In this document: positions 17,514 to 26,668 of the stretch, one piece after another | Numbering within the stretch: position 1 is the stretch's first letter | Layout of the letters: each line of letters opens with the position of its first letter | From: CAZYTM01 sp964649725 | Lineage (GTDB): Bacteria > Desulfobacterota > Desulfuromonadia > Geobacterales > Geobacteraceae | Length of the DNA stretch: 64,000 bases | Reading direction: 5' to 3' | Assembly: GCA_964649725.1 (NCBI GenBank) | Contig: CAZYTM010000007.1 | Span: forward strand, 124,001-188,000 | Made by a program: the position numbers and the translations under genes | The notes under the pieces: model-generated | The model's input: only the letters and a program-made list of their open reading frames with translations | What the model was told of the DNA's origin: nothing | The model's database searches: none

Positions 17514-17609
17514 GTGCGTCTAACTTGCTGTATCCTATGAATTTTTCAGTCACATCAAATCCCTTTTAGATAGGGTAAATTTTATTGGGCATTGCCAGGA
17601 GGGACTAAG

Positions 17610-18494
17610 TTGACCTTTCAGGATTTGATTCTTGCGTTACAGGGTTACTGGGCACAACAGGGGTGCGTGATTCAGCAACCCTATGATACTGAGAAGGGCG
17701 CAGGGACGTTCAACCCGGCCACATTCCTGCGTGTTCTTGGCCCTGAGCCATGGAATGTCGCCTATGTTGAGCCTTCCCGGCGTCCTACGGACGGCCGTTA
17801 CGGTGAGAATCCAAACCGGTTGCAGCATTACTACCAGTTTCAGGTGATCATGAAGCCTTCACCGCTGAATATTCTCGACCTTTATCTTGATTCATTGCGG
17901 GCCTTTGGCATCAATCCAAATCAGCATGATATCCGCTTCGTCGAGGACGATTGGGAGTCACCTACCCTTGGAGCCTGGGGTCTTGGCTGGGAGGTCTGGC
18001 TGGACGGCATGGAGATTACCCAGTTTACCTATTTTCAGCAGGCAGGCGGCATCGACCTGAAGCCTGTTTCGGGCGAAATTACCTACGGATGCGAGCGGAT
18101 TGCCATGTACTTGCAGGGGGTAGACAATGTCTATGACCTGGAATGGGTCAAAGGGGTGAGCTACGGCGATATTCACCATCGCAGTGAAGTGGAATTTTCT
18201 ACTTATAACTTCGAAGAAGCCGATGTTGCAATGCTTTTGCAGCTCTTTACCATGTACGAGAAGGAGTGCGTCAGACTGGTGGAGCGTGGTCTGGTGCTGC
18301 CAGCCTACGACTTTGTCATGAAGTGTTCCCATACGTTCAATCTCCTCGATGCCCGAGGTGCCATCTCGGTAACTGAACGGGCTTCGTATATCGGCCGGGT
18401 CCGGCAAGTCGCCCGACTCTGTGCCGAAGGATACCTCAAACTCAGGGAGCAGCTAGGCTTCCCGTTGCTGAAAGGGGGGCACCAGAATGGGTAA
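17610..18494 (+). CDS. glyQ: Glycyl-tRNA synthetase alpha subunit
   Basis: 294 residues from TTG 17610 (MTFQDLILALQGYWAQQGCVIQQPYD), placed after AGGAGGGA; an upstream in-frame TTG at 17592 adds six atypical residues. It is the catalytic (ATP, glycine and Gly-AMP) subunit of the alpha2beta2 enzyme. Motif-rich segments EVGAGTFNPATFLR-like EKGAGTFNPATFLRVLGPEPW and GGIDLKPVSGEITYGCERI are present. It overlaps glyS by eight bases. Confidence 0.97.
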   Translation: MTFQDLILALQGYWAQQGCVIQQPYDTEKGAGTFNPATFLRVLGPEPWNVAYVEPSRRPTDGRYGENPNRLQHYYQFQVIMKPSPLNILDLYLDSLRAFGINPNQHDIRFVEDDWESPTLGAWGLGWEVWLDGMEITQFTYFQQAGGIDLKPVSGEITYGCERIAMYLQGVDNVYDLEWVKGVSYGDIHHRSEVEFSTYNFEEADVAMLLQLFTMYEKECVRLVERGLVLPAYDFVMKCSHTFNLLDARGAISVTERASYIGRVRQVARLCAEGYLKLREQLGFPLLKGGHQNG

Positions 18495-20550
18495 GGAACT
18501 GTTTCTGGAGATAGGGACTGAGGAGATCCCAGCTGGCTTCCTGCCAAAAGCGATGGCTGACATGGACGGATTGCTTCGTAAAGAGCTGGAGCATGCTCGT
18601 ATCCCCTGCTCTGATATCAGAACCCTGGCTACTCCGCGACGACTTGCTCTGGCGGTAACAGGGCTGGCTGAGAGGCAATCTGATGCGGAAATTACCACCC
18701 TTGGTCCGGCCAAAAACGTTGCCTTTGCTGCCGATGGCACACCGACCAAGGCTGCCGAAGGATTTGCCCGCGGGCAGGGGATGGCTGTTACCGAATTAAA
18801 GCTGGTCTCTACAGACAAGGGGGATTATGTCGCAGCTGTTAAACAGGAGATCGGTCGGCCGACTGCCGAACTATTGGCCGAGATGCTCCCCCGGCTTATA
18901 GCTGCTATCCCTTTTAAAAAGTCGATGCGCTGGGGCGATCTGGATGTTCGATTTGCCCGGCCGATCCACTGGATAGTGGCCCTGTTCGACGGATTGGTGG
19001 TACCGTTCTCCTTCGGCAATATTCAGAGCGGCAGCCAGTCCCGCGGGCACCGTTTCATGGCCAACCAGACTTTTCCGGTACGGAGTTTTGTCCATTATCT
19101 GGAAGAGTGTGAGCGCCATTTCGTCATTCCTGAACCGGAGCGACGCAAGGAGATTATTCGCAAGGAGGTGGAGCGGATAGCCCAGGGAAGCGGCGGAACA
19201 CTCCTGGCTGATGAAGAGCTGCTGGACCAGGTGACCTATCTGGTGGAATATCCCAGTGCGGTGTATGGTACTTTTGCCCCTGAGTTCCTCAAAGTGCCGA
19301 AGGAGGTGCTTATCACCTCCATGCGCAGTCACCAGCGCTATTTCTCGTTAGTGGATAGGGAGGGTAAACTCCTCCCCGGATTCATCACAATAAACAACAC
19401 TCTGACAGAAGACCCTTCAGTGGTAGTGAAAGGTAATCAGCGGGTACTCAGGGCCCGACTTTCCGATGCCCGTTTTTTCTTCGAGGAAGACCAGAAGGTG
19501 AAACTGGATGATCGGGTAGAGTCACTGAAAAATGTTGTCTACCAGCAGAAACTGGGCACTTCATTTGCGAAGATGGAGCGCTTCAAGTCTTTGGCAGAAG
19601 GGCTTGCCGAGCAGCTTAATCCACAGGTCAAGGAGAAGACGGCCAGGGCCGCCTGGCTCTGTAAGGGTGACCTGGTGACAGGCATGGTCGGTGAATTCCC
19701 CGAGGTGCAGGGGATTATGGGGCGTGAGTACGCACTGTTGCAGGGGGAGGACTTGGAAGTGGCCAATGCCATTGCCGAGCACTATCTGCCTACTCAAGCA
19801 GGTGGCGAGCTACCGGCCACTGACTGCGGCGCATTTGTCTCCATAGCTGATAAACTCGACACTATCTGTGGTTGTTTCGGTGTTGGTCTGATCCCGACCG
19901 GTTCAGCCGATCCCTATGCTTTACGCCGCTCGGCGCTCGGCATCATAGCGATTATTCTAGGCCGCGGGTATCGGATCTCTCTGCCGTTGCTGATCGAGCG
20001 CTCTTTGAAATTATTGTCCAGTAAACTTATCAGACCAGCTAACGAAGTAGATGCCGATGTGCTGGAATTCTTTCGTGGCCGTTTCGTTAATCTGCTGGCT
20101 GGACAGTATCCTGGCGATGTGGTTGATGCAGTAATCGCTGTCGGTACTGACGACTTGGTCGATTCAGCAGCAAAGATTGCAGCACTGGCTGAATTCAAGC
20201 GACACCCCGATTTTGAACCGCTGGCGGTTGCCTTCAAGCGGGTCTGCAACATTGTTAAAGAGGATGTTTCTGTGCCGATTGCGGCAGAACTTTTCCAGGA
20301 CCAGGCCGAAGAGGCCCTTTATGAAGCATTCCAAGCGGTTGCCAGTTCTGTTCAAACAAAGGTTGCCGGTGGAGCCTATCTCGATGCTCTGACAGAGATT
20401 GCAACTTTGCGTGGGCCGGTCGATAACTTCTTCGAAAAGGTGATGGTGATGGCCGAAGATGAACGGTTGCGTAACAACCGGTTGGCCCTGCTGCAAGCGA
20501 TCAAAGGGCTCTTCAGGGACATCGCTGATTTTGCCAAGATAGCCGCTTAG
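18487..20550 (+). CDS. glyS: Glycyl-tRNA synthetase beta subunit
   Basis: 687 residues, the normal length. It begins MGKELFLEIGTEEIPAGFLPKAM and recognises and binds tRNA-Gly with an HD-like core and a C-terminal anticodon-binding region. The start lies within the glyQ end, so stoichiometric coupled translation is likely. The stop codon is inside the stem of the terminator that follows. Confidence 0.97.
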   Translation: MGKELFLEIGTEEIPAGFLPKAMADMDGLLRKELEHARIPCSDIRTLATPRRLALAVTGLAERQSDAEITTLGPAKNVAFAADGTPTKAAEGFARGQGMAVTELKLVSTDKGDYVAAVKQEIGRPTAELLAEMLPRLIAAIPFKKSMRWGDLDVRFARPIHWIVALFDGLVVPFSFGNIQSGSQSRGHRFMANQTFPVRSFVHYLEECERHFVIPEPERRKEIIRKEVERIAQGSGGTLLADEELLDQVTYLVEYPSAVYGTFAPEFLKVPKEVLITSMRSHQRYFSLVDREGKLLPGFITINNTLTEDPSVVVKGNQRVLRARLSDARFFFEEDQKVKLDDRVESLKNVVYQQKLGTSFAKMERFKSLAEGLAEQLNPQVKEKTARAAWLCKGDLVTGMVGEFPEVQGIMGREYALLQGEDLEVANAIAEHYLPTQAGGELPATDCGAFVSIADKLDTICGCFGVGLIPTGSADPYALRRSALGIIAIILGRGYRISLPLLIERSLKLLSSKLIRPANEVDADVLEFFRGRFVNLLAGQYPGDVVDAVIAVGTDDLVDSAAKIAALAEFKRHPDFEPLAVAFKRVCNIVKEDVSVPIAAELFQDQAEEALYEAFQAVASSVQTKVAGGAYLDALTEIATLRGPVDNFFEKVMVMAEDERLRNNRLALLQAIKGLFRDIADFAKIAA

Positions 20551-20572
20551 CCGAAAGGTAAGCGGCTTTTTT
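20541..20572 (+). terminator. Terminator of glyQS
   Basis: Stem AGCCGCTTA / TAAGCGGCT (9 bp) with a nine-base loop, followed by a T run. It includes the glyS stop codon. Confidence 0.88.
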
Positions 20573-20626
20573 CTTGTTTTAATTTAACTAAATTTGCCTT
20601 GATTACTAATAAAAGAGGAGGACGCA

Positions 20627-23290
20627 ATGGCGGCAAAGTATGTCTATTTCTTCGGTGACGGCAAGGCTGAAGGCAATGCAGAGATGAAAAACCTGCTGGG
20701 GGGTAAAGGTGCCAATCTTGCAGAGATGACCAGCATTGGTCTACCGGTCCCGGCCGGTTTTACCATCAATACTGAAGTCTGTACCGAATTCTACAAGAAC
20801 AACCGGAACTATCCTGACGGGCTCAAAGCCGAGGTGGAGGCGAATCTGCGTCAGGTTGAGAAGTTGATGGGGAAAAAATTCGGAGACCCTGTCAATCCCC
20901 TATTGGTATCGGTCCGCTCCGGTGCTCGGGCTTCCATGCCGGGGATGATGGACACTATACTGAATCTTGGTCTGAATGATACTACTGTGCAGGGGATAAT
21001 AGCCCAGAGTGGAGATGAACGCTTCGCTTATGATGCCTATCGCCGTTTTGTGCAGATGTACTCTGATGTGGTAATGGGTATGGATAAAGAGACACTGGAG
21101 CATCTGCTGGAGCAGAAGAAGGATGAGCGAAAGGTCCATCTGGATACTGACTTGAGCGCAGCTGACTGGAAAGAGCTGGTAGCCAGATTCAAGGCGAAGA
21201 TCAAGGCGACCCTTGGCCAGGACTTTCCGGAAGAGCCGGAAGAACAACTATGGGGCGCAATAGGTGCGGTGTTTGGTTCGTGGATGAACCAGCGGGCCAT
21301 AACCTACCGGCGCCTGAACAATATCCCTGCCGAGTGGGGTACGGCAGTGAACGTTCAATCGATGGTCTTTGGCAATATGGGTAACGACTGCGCAACAGGT
21401 GTCGCCTTTACCAGGGACCCATCCACCGGCGATAACTACTTCTACGGTGAATACCTGGTGAATGCCCAGGGAGAAGACGTTGTGGCAGGTATCCGCACTC
21501 CGCAGCCGATAAATAAATACCAGAAGAAACATGGCGATCCCCCTTCCATGGAAGAGGTGCTGCCGGAATGTTATACCCAGCTGGTGCAAATCCGTTCCAT
21601 TCTGGAAAAGCATTACAAGGATATGCAGGATATCGAGTTCACCATTGAGAAGGGGAAACTCTTCATGTTGCAAACCAGAAACGGTAAACGGACCGCCAAT
21701 GCAGCCATAAAGATCGCTGTGGATATGGTGACGGAGGGGTTGATTGACGAAAAGACAGCAGTGCTGCGGGTACAACCGTCACAGCTCGATCAACTGCTCC
21801 ACCCGTCGCTTGACCCGAAGGCGGAGAAGAAGATTATTGCCAAAGGTTTACCTGCTTCGCCTGGGGCAGCCAGTGGCGAGGTTATCTTCACTGCAGACGA
21901 GGCCGAAGCGGCTGCCAAGACCGGCCGCAAGGTGATTTTGGTCAGGGTAGAGACTTCGCCTGAAGATATCCATGGCATGCATGCAGCACAGGGGATTCTC
22001 ACCGCCCGTGGCGGGATGACATCTCATGCGGCTGTGGTCGCCCGCGGCATGGGGAAATGCTGCGTTGCCGGTTGCAGTGATATCAAGGTCGACTATGCCA
22101 GCGAGAGCTTTATTGCCCGTAACGGGGTGGTGGTGAAAAAGGGGGATCTGGTCACCCTTGATGGTTCAAGCGGCGAAGTAATACTTGGTGCAGTACCGAC
22201 TGTGCCACCGCAGCTGACAGGTGATTTCGGTGCACTCATGGTCTGGGTCGACAAATTCCGCCGGCTCAAGGTGCGGACCAATGCTGATACCCCGCACGAC
22301 TCCAGAGTGGCGCGCGAATTCGGCGCCGAAGGGATCGGCCTTTGCCGCACCGAGCATATGTTCTTTGATGCCGAAAGGATTGCCGCTGTTAGGGAGATGA
22401 TCCTCTCTGACGACCTGGAGGGGAGGGAGAAGGCGCTGGCAAAGATCCTGCCGATGCAGAAGGGGGATTTCCTCGGCATCTTCCGTGAGATGAAGGGGCT
22501 GCCGGTCACCATCCGTCTCCTCGACCCGCCACTGCACGAGTTCCTCCCCCAGGAAGAGAAGGATATCGAAACGCTGGCAAAGACCATGGGGGTTTCTGTC
22601 CAGACCCTGCGCCATAAAGTGGAGTTCCTTCATGAGTTCAACCCGATGCTTGGACACCGGGGCTGCCGCCTCGGTCTTACCTATCCGGAGATCTACGATA
22701 TGCAGGTGCAGGCTATTATGGAGGCCGCCTGCGAATTGACCAAGAATGAGGGATACAGTATTGTGCCTGAGATCATGATCCCGCTCGTGGCAGTGACCGA
22801 GGAGCTGCAACAGCTGCGAGCAAATGCCGTCCGCGTCTGCCAGGATGTTATCGGCCGCTATGGTGTCAAGGTGGATTACCTGATCGGCACCATGATCGAA
22901 CTGCCTCGCGCAGCTTTAACTGCCGACGAGATAGCCAGGGAAGCGGAATTCTTCTCCTTTGGCACCAACGACCTCACCCAGACCACCTTTGGCCTCTCCC
23001 GCGATGATGCCGGCAAGTTCCTCCCCTTTTATGTGGAAACCGGCCTGCTTCCGGAAGATCCTTTTGTCACCCTCGACCAGAACGGGGTAGGGCAGTTGGT
23101 CAGAATGGGGTGTGAAAAGGGGCGGGCGACCAGACCGGATATCAAACTCGGCATCTGTGGTGAACATGGCGGTGACCCGGCATCGGTTATCTTCTGTCAT
23201 CAGGTCGGCCTTGATTACGTTTCCTGCTCACCGTTCCGGGTGCCGATAGCCCGACTGGCAGCTGCACACGCGGTGCTGCTCGGCAAGTAG
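20627..23290 (+). CDS. ppdK: Pyruvate, phosphate dikinase
   Basis: 887 residues, the usual bacterial length. It interconverts pyruvate + ATP + Pi and PEP + AMP + PPi through a swivelling phosphohistidine, H467 in the RGGMTSHAAVVARGMGKCCV motif. The N-terminal ATP-binding domain (LLGGKGANLAEMTSIGLPVPAGFT, SVRSGARASMPGMMDT) and the C-terminal PEP/pyruvate barrel (GIGLCRTEHMFF, FGTNDLTQTTFG, GICGEHGGDP) are complete. It probably supplies PEP for gluconeogenesis during growth on acetate. GAGGAGG precedes the ATG. Confidence 0.98.
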   Translation: MAAKYVYFFGDGKAEGNAEMKNLLGGKGANLAEMTSIGLPVPAGFTINTEVCTEFYKNNRNYPDGLKAEVEANLRQVEKLMGKKFGDPVNPLLVSVRSGARASMPGMMDTILNLGLNDTTVQGIIAQSGDERFAYDAYRRFVQMYSDVVMGMDKETLEHLLEQKKDERKVHLDTDLSAADWKELVARFKAKIKATLGQDFPEEPEEQLWGAIGAVFGSWMNQRAITYRRLNNIPAEWGTAVNVQSMVFGNMGNDCATGVAFTRDPSTGDNYFYGEYLVNAQGEDVVAGIRTPQPINKYQKKHGDPPSMEEVLPECYTQLVQIRSILEKHYKDMQDIEFTIEKGKLFMLQTRNGKRTANAAIKIAVDMVTEGLIDEKTAVLRVQPSQLDQLLHPSLDPKAEKKIIAKGLPASPGAASGEVIFTADEAEAAAKTGRKVILVRVETSPEDIHGMHAAQGILTARGGMTSHAAVVARGMGKCCVAGCSDIKVDYASESFIARNGVVVKKGDLVTLDGSSGEVILGAVPTVPPQLTGDFGALMVWVDKFRRLKVRTNADTPHDSRVAREFGAEGIGLCRTEHMFFDAERIAAVREMILSDDLEGREKALAKILPMQKGDFLGIFREMKGLPVTIRLLDPPLHEFLPQEEKDIETLAKTMGVSVQTLRHKVEFLHEFNPMLGHRGCRLGLTYPEIYDMQVQAIMEAACELTKNEGYSIVPEIMIPLVAVTEELQQLRANAVRVCQDVIGRYGVKVDYLIGTMIELPRAALTADEIAREAEFFSFGTNDLTQTTFGLSRDDAGKFLPFYVETGLLPEDPFVTLDQNGVGQLVRMGCEKGRATRPDIKLGICGEHGGDPASVIFCHQVGLDYVSCSPFRVPIARLAAAHAVLLGK

Positions 23291-23364
23291 CAAGACTGTT
23301 CAGCAATAAATTGAAATAAGGTACTATTACTTCATTGCGGTGTCAAAAATCGGGATTAATCGAC

Positions 23365-23393
23365 TTGACACGAAAATAGGAAAAGTGTAAATA
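23365..23393 (+). promoter_or_regulatory. Candidate sigma-70 promoter of the cold-shock gene
   Basis: TTGACA (23365-23370), a 17-bp spacer and TAAATA (23388-23393). It would give a 5' leader of about 70 bases, which contains the hairpin annotated next. Confidence 0.5.
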
Positions 23394-23411
23394 CGGAAGC
23401 AATAGGGTGGG

Positions 23412-23436
23412 TGGCAGACATGCTGTCGGTCTGCCA
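23412..23436 (+). promoter_or_regulatory. Hairpin in the cold-shock gene leader
   Basis: Perfect 8-bp stem TGGCAGAC / GTCTGCCA around ATGCTGTCG. It sits in the predicted 5' untranslated region, 25 bases before the AGGAGGAG ribosome-binding site. Cold-shock leaders often fold differently with temperature; that role is an inference here. Confidence 0.45.
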
Positions 23437-23470
23437 GTGAATCAACTGCATACAATAGGAGGAGAGTGGG

Positions 23471-23671
23471 ATGGCGAAGGGTAAGGTTAAATGGTTCAAT
23501 GATGCAAAGGGGTTCGGTTTTATCGAGCAGGAGAACGGCGATGATGTCTTTGTCCATTTCTCCTCGATCCAGGGGGATGGCTTCAAGTCCCTGGCCGAAG
23601 GTGAGACGGTGTCATTCGATGTGGTACAGGGGGCCAAGGGTCTTCAGGCTGCCAACGTGGTCAAGTCTTAG
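23471..23671 (+). CDS. Cold-shock protein, CspA family
   Basis: 66 residues: MAKGKVKWFNDAKGFGFIEQ with RNP1 (KGFGFI) and RNP2 (VFVHFS) motifs. It is a single OB-fold RNA chaperone that melts mRNA structure. GGAGGAGAG precedes the ATG. It is monocistronic with its own promoter candidate and terminator. Confidence 0.97.
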   Translation: MAKGKVKWFNDAKGFGFIEQENGDDVFVHFSSIQGDGFKSLAEGETVSFDVVQGAKGLQAANVVKS

Positions 23672-23693
23672 TAGATATCTTCACAAGGTAATG

Positions 23694-23718
23694 CCCCGGA
23701 GCGATCCGGGGTTTTTTT
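23694..23718 (+). terminator. Terminator of the cold-shock gene
   Basis: Stem CCCCGGA / TCCGGGG with GCGA loop, followed by seven T. Confidence 0.92.
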
Positions 23719-23757
23719 ATTTCTCAACATTTATCCCCGGGTATCATGGAGGTTGCT

Positions 23758-23985
23758 ATGAAGAAGATCGTATTATTACTTTTGGCTGTTACATTCGGGA
23801 TAGTCTTGACAGGCTGTTCCGCGGATAAAGGGAAAGAGCTGTTCGAAACCGCGCAGTTCGAGGAGAAACAGCGTAATATCCCGCATGCTACCCAGCTCTA
23901 CGAGGAGATAGTGCGGAAATACCCTGGGAGCGAGCTGGCGAAAAAGGCCGAGGCGCGGCTTGCTGAGCTGAAAAAGGGCAAATAG
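23758..23985 (+). CDS. Small lipoprotein with TPR-like helix pair
   Basis: 75 residues from ATG 23758; the ATG at 23746 belongs to the ATGGAGG ribosome-binding site. Signal peptide and lipobox LTGC (Cys near residue 20) are followed by one helix-turn-helix hairpin resembling a TPR of the BamD/YfiO type (AQFEEKQRNIPHATQLYEEIVRKYPGSELAKKAEARLAEL). It is too short to be BamD itself. The next gene starts two bases later, so the two are probably co-translated. Confidence 0.82.
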   Translation: MKKIVLLLLAVTFGIVLTGCSADKGKELFETAQFEEKQRNIPHATQLYEEIVRKYPGSELAKKAEARLAELKKGK

Positions 23986-23987
23986 TA

Positions 23988-24869
23988 ATGCTCAATTATG
24001 TAGAGCCTCTGTTCCGCCCTCCAAGCGAGGCGCGCAGCCTGATCTTCCAGATCACCATCGGCTGCTCCCAGAATCACTGTACCTTCTGTGGCATGTATAA
24101 AGAGAAGCAGTTTCGCGTCAAACCTTTACAGGATGTCCTCGCAGAAATCGATAGTATCCCTGAACGTTACCGACTATTTGTCGAACGGGTTTTTCTGGCC
24201 GATGGAGACGGCCTTGTCTACCCTTATGCTGGTCTGGTAGAGATTCTTGAGCGGCTTGCAGCCCGTTTCCCCAAACTGACCCGGGTGGGGGCCTATGCTT
24301 CCCCCAACAGCTTAACCACGAAAAGCCATGCTGAACTGCAGCAGTTGCGGGAGTTGAAACTGCGAATCCTCTACTTCGGCCTAGAATCTGGCGACGAAAC
24401 GACCCTTCTGGCAGTGAACAAAGGGTTCACTGCCGAGCAGATGGCAGCGTTGGTAATGATGGCTCGCGCAGCAGGGATCAAACTTTCGGTAACCGCCATC
24501 CTTGGGCTGGCTGGCCGGGCAAGAAGTCTGGAGCATGCCCATGCAACTGCAATCTGGGTAAACAGGGTCAACCCGGAATATTTTTCCCTTCTCACCCTCT
24601 TTCATCGCCATAACGACGACTTTGTCCGCTCTCTGCAGCAGTGCACCAGGGGAGAGCTGCTGCGCGAAGCGCGGGAGATGATGGTACAACTTCAGCCGGT
24701 TCGTACTATTCTTCGCTCTAATCACGTCTCCAATTTTCTTAACCTTGCCGGCAGTTATCCCAAGGACAGGGAGAGACTTATCAAAGACGTGGATACAGCG
24801 CTGGCCCAGGCAGCAAGGATGCCAGGATATCTGGATGAGGTGCCAGCTTATACTGAGGAGTATTATTGA
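23988..24869 (+). CDS. Radical SAM protein with a Cx4Cx2C cluster motif
   Basis: 293 residues. The [4Fe-4S]/SAM motif reads C26-SQNH-C31-TF-C34, one residue wider than the classical Cx3Cx2C, followed by GMYKEKQFRVKP. This variant is known in a subgroup of uncharacterised COG1032-like radical SAM proteins. The rest is consistent with the partial TIM barrel (FLADGDGLV, GLESGDETTLLAVNKGF). The substrate is unknown. It directly follows the small lipoprotein gene. Confidence 0.85.
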   Translation: MLNYVEPLFRPPSEARSLIFQITIGCSQNHCTFCGMYKEKQFRVKPLQDVLAEIDSIPERYRLFVERVFLADGDGLVYPYAGLVEILERLAARFPKLTRVGAYASPNSLTTKSHAELQQLRELKLRILYFGLESGDETTLLAVNKGFTAEQMAALVMMARAAGIKLSVTAILGLAGRARSLEHAHATAIWVNRVNPEYFSLLTLFHRHNDDFVRSLQQCTRGELLREAREMMVQLQPVRTILRSNHVSNFLNLAGSYPKDRERLIKDVDTALAQAARMPGYLDEVPAYTEEYY

Positions 24870-24950
24870 AATTATAGATGGGATGCAAGCTGATATATTT
24901 CTATACTGCGGTACAATATTTCAGATAGATACTAGACAAGGAGTTGATCA

Positions 24951-25874
24951 ATGGACCTGAAGAACAACAGGATAGTTCTTTCTGACCTGGTCAAAATGGA
25001 TTTCCCCTTGAGTGTGCTCGATGAGGTAAAGACCACGATCTGCATGGTAGATATAGATTTTGACTTGCCCTGGCTGGATAAGACTTTTCGCGATCTGGTT
25101 AAGCTCTATAACGGTGAATATCCTGGTTATAAGCGGTGCAATACACGTTATCACGATCTTAAGCATACGACAGATGTGTTTCTCTCGTTGGCCCGATTGA
25201 TACATGGCGCCCATGTGGCAGGGGTGAGTTTCAGAAAAGAGCATGTGACGCTGGCATTGATCAGTGCGCTTTTTCATGACAGCGGCTATCTTCAGGAAAC
25301 AGGGGATGACCAAGGGACTGGGGCAAAGCATACGCTGGTCAGGACGGAGCGGAGCATCAAGTTTATCCAGGGATATCTTTCCCAGAACAACTATCCCCCC
25401 GGATATTTCCAGATATGTATGGAGATGATCAGATGCACCGATCACTATGAAAAAATTTCGGCCATTCCTTTTACCAGCAAGGGGGTGGAGACTCTCGGCA
25501 AGATGCTTGGGACTGCCGATATCCTTGGTCAGCTGGCTGATCGCATCTATCTGGAGAAGCTATTGTATCTTTTCCAGGAGGTGAGTGAGGTTGAGATACT
25601 GGGCTATCGCAATGAACTCGACCTGATGCGGAAGACCTTGGATTTCTATCGGGACGCAAAACAGGTACTGGTCAACGAACTGGATCGAATGGGGGTCTAT
25701 ATGGCCTATCATTTCCGTGAGCGCTGGGGGATTAATGTCGATATGTACCAGGATTCCATTGATGCAAATATGAATTATCTTCAGGAACTGATTACAAATC
25801 ATGAAGACAATTATCGTAGCAAATTGCAGCGGGGTGGGATTGTGGCGCAATTGTCGAGGCCAATTAATAGATGA
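24951..25874 (+). CDS. HD-domain phosphohydrolase, PDE-like
   Basis: 307 residues. The histidine/aspartate metal ligands are spread as in class I cyclic-nucleotide phosphodiesterase folds: RYHDLKHTTDVFLSLARLIHG, LISALFHDSGYLQ, a later His in ALISA/HTLVRTE, and GTADILGQLADRIYLEKL. The substrate cannot be read from sequence; a cyclic or (p)ppGpp-like nucleotide is possible. AAGGAG precedes the ATG. A GC-rich hairpin follows. Confidence 0.8.
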   Translation: MDLKNNRIVLSDLVKMDFPLSVLDEVKTTICMVDIDFDLPWLDKTFRDLVKLYNGEYPGYKRCNTRYHDLKHTTDVFLSLARLIHGAHVAGVSFRKEHVTLALISALFHDSGYLQETGDDQGTGAKHTLVRTERSIKFIQGYLSQNNYPPGYFQICMEMIRCTDHYEKISAIPFTSKGVETLGKMLGTADILGQLADRIYLEKLLYLFQEVSEVEILGYRNELDLMRKTLDFYRDAKQVLVNELDRMGVYMAYHFRERWGINVDMYQDSIDANMNYLQELITNHEDNYRSKLQRGGIVAQLSRPINR

Positions 25875-25912
25875 CTTGATTGCTCCTGGATGGCAGTAAA
25901 GATGGTAATCGG

Positions 25913-25935
25913 CAGGGGGGCGAAACGCCCCCTGT
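25913..25935. terminator. GC-rich hairpin between convergent genes
   Basis: CAGGGGGGCG-AAA-CGCCCCCTG forms a strong stem with one unpaired G, between the HD gene (+) and the FAH-family gene (-). The T tract is weak. Confidence 0.65.
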
Positions 25936-25952
25936 TACATTTAACAGCCTAT

Positions 25953-26606
25953 TCAGGCAACCGTTACAGTGAGTGAACCAACATGTTCAATCTCGGCAAC
26001 AACCAGATCCCCACTTACAAGTGGTCCGACTCCTGCAGGCGTGCCGGTGAGAATTATGTCGCCAGTCTCCAGGGTGAAGATGGTGGAGATATGGCTTATT
26101 AACTGGGAAACCGTATGGATCATCAGGGCCGTTGAACCATTTTGACGCAACTGGCCATTTACAGAGAGTCTTATCTGCAGTTGTTGCGGATCGTCTACTG
26201 AACTGGCCGGGGCAAAGGTGGAGAGAGGGCAGGCGGTATCAAAACCTTTGGCGATATCCCAAGGGAGCCCCTTCTTTTTCAGTTCGTTTTGTACGTCCCG
26301 CAGAGTGAGGTCTATGGCTACTCCGTATCCGGCTATATAATCCAATGCATTTGCTGATGGGATATTCTTCCCTGTCAAGCCGATTAGTACTGCTAACTCC
26401 GCTTCATGGTGGCAGTCTTTTGAATATCCGGGGATCACGATCATATCCTCGTTAGCTATGACTGAACTGGCCGGTTTCATAAAGATAATCGGCGCATCAG
26501 GAGTATCGTTACCTAATTCGCGGATATGCTCGGCATAATTGCGGCCGATACAGATGATCTTGCCGATTGAAAACTCCTTGCCGTTACTGAGGCGGGCTGA
26601 TTTCAT
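25953..26606 (-). CDS. Fumarylacetoacetate hydrolase family protein
   Basis: 217 residues from the ATG at 26606 (MKSARLSNGKEFSIGKIICIGRNYAEHIRELG), which has AAGGAG at good distance; the frame is open 27 codons further but without family similarity. The metal-binding Glu residues lie in HHEAELAVLIG, with the family motifs DLTLRDVQ and GDIILTGTPAGVG. Members hydrolyse or decarboxylate beta-diketo and oxo acids, e.g. oxaloacetate decarboxylase or acylpyruvase; the substrate is not determined here. Confidence 0.9.
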   Translation of the reverse strand: MKSARLSNGKEFSIGKIICIGRNYAEHIRELGNDTPDAPIIFMKPASSVIANEDMIVIPGYSKDCHHEAELAVLIGLTGKNIPSANALDYIAGYGVAIDLTLRDVQNELKKKGLPWDIAKGFDTACPLSTFAPASSVDDPQQLQIRLSVNGQLRQNGSTALMIHTVSQLISHISTIFTLETGDIILTGTPAGVGPLVSGDLVVAEIEHVGSLTVTVA

Positions 26607-26668
26607 AATAGGCACTCCTTGTAGAAATGTACTATGCAAAATGCCTGAGACTCGGATATTTGCCTTCG

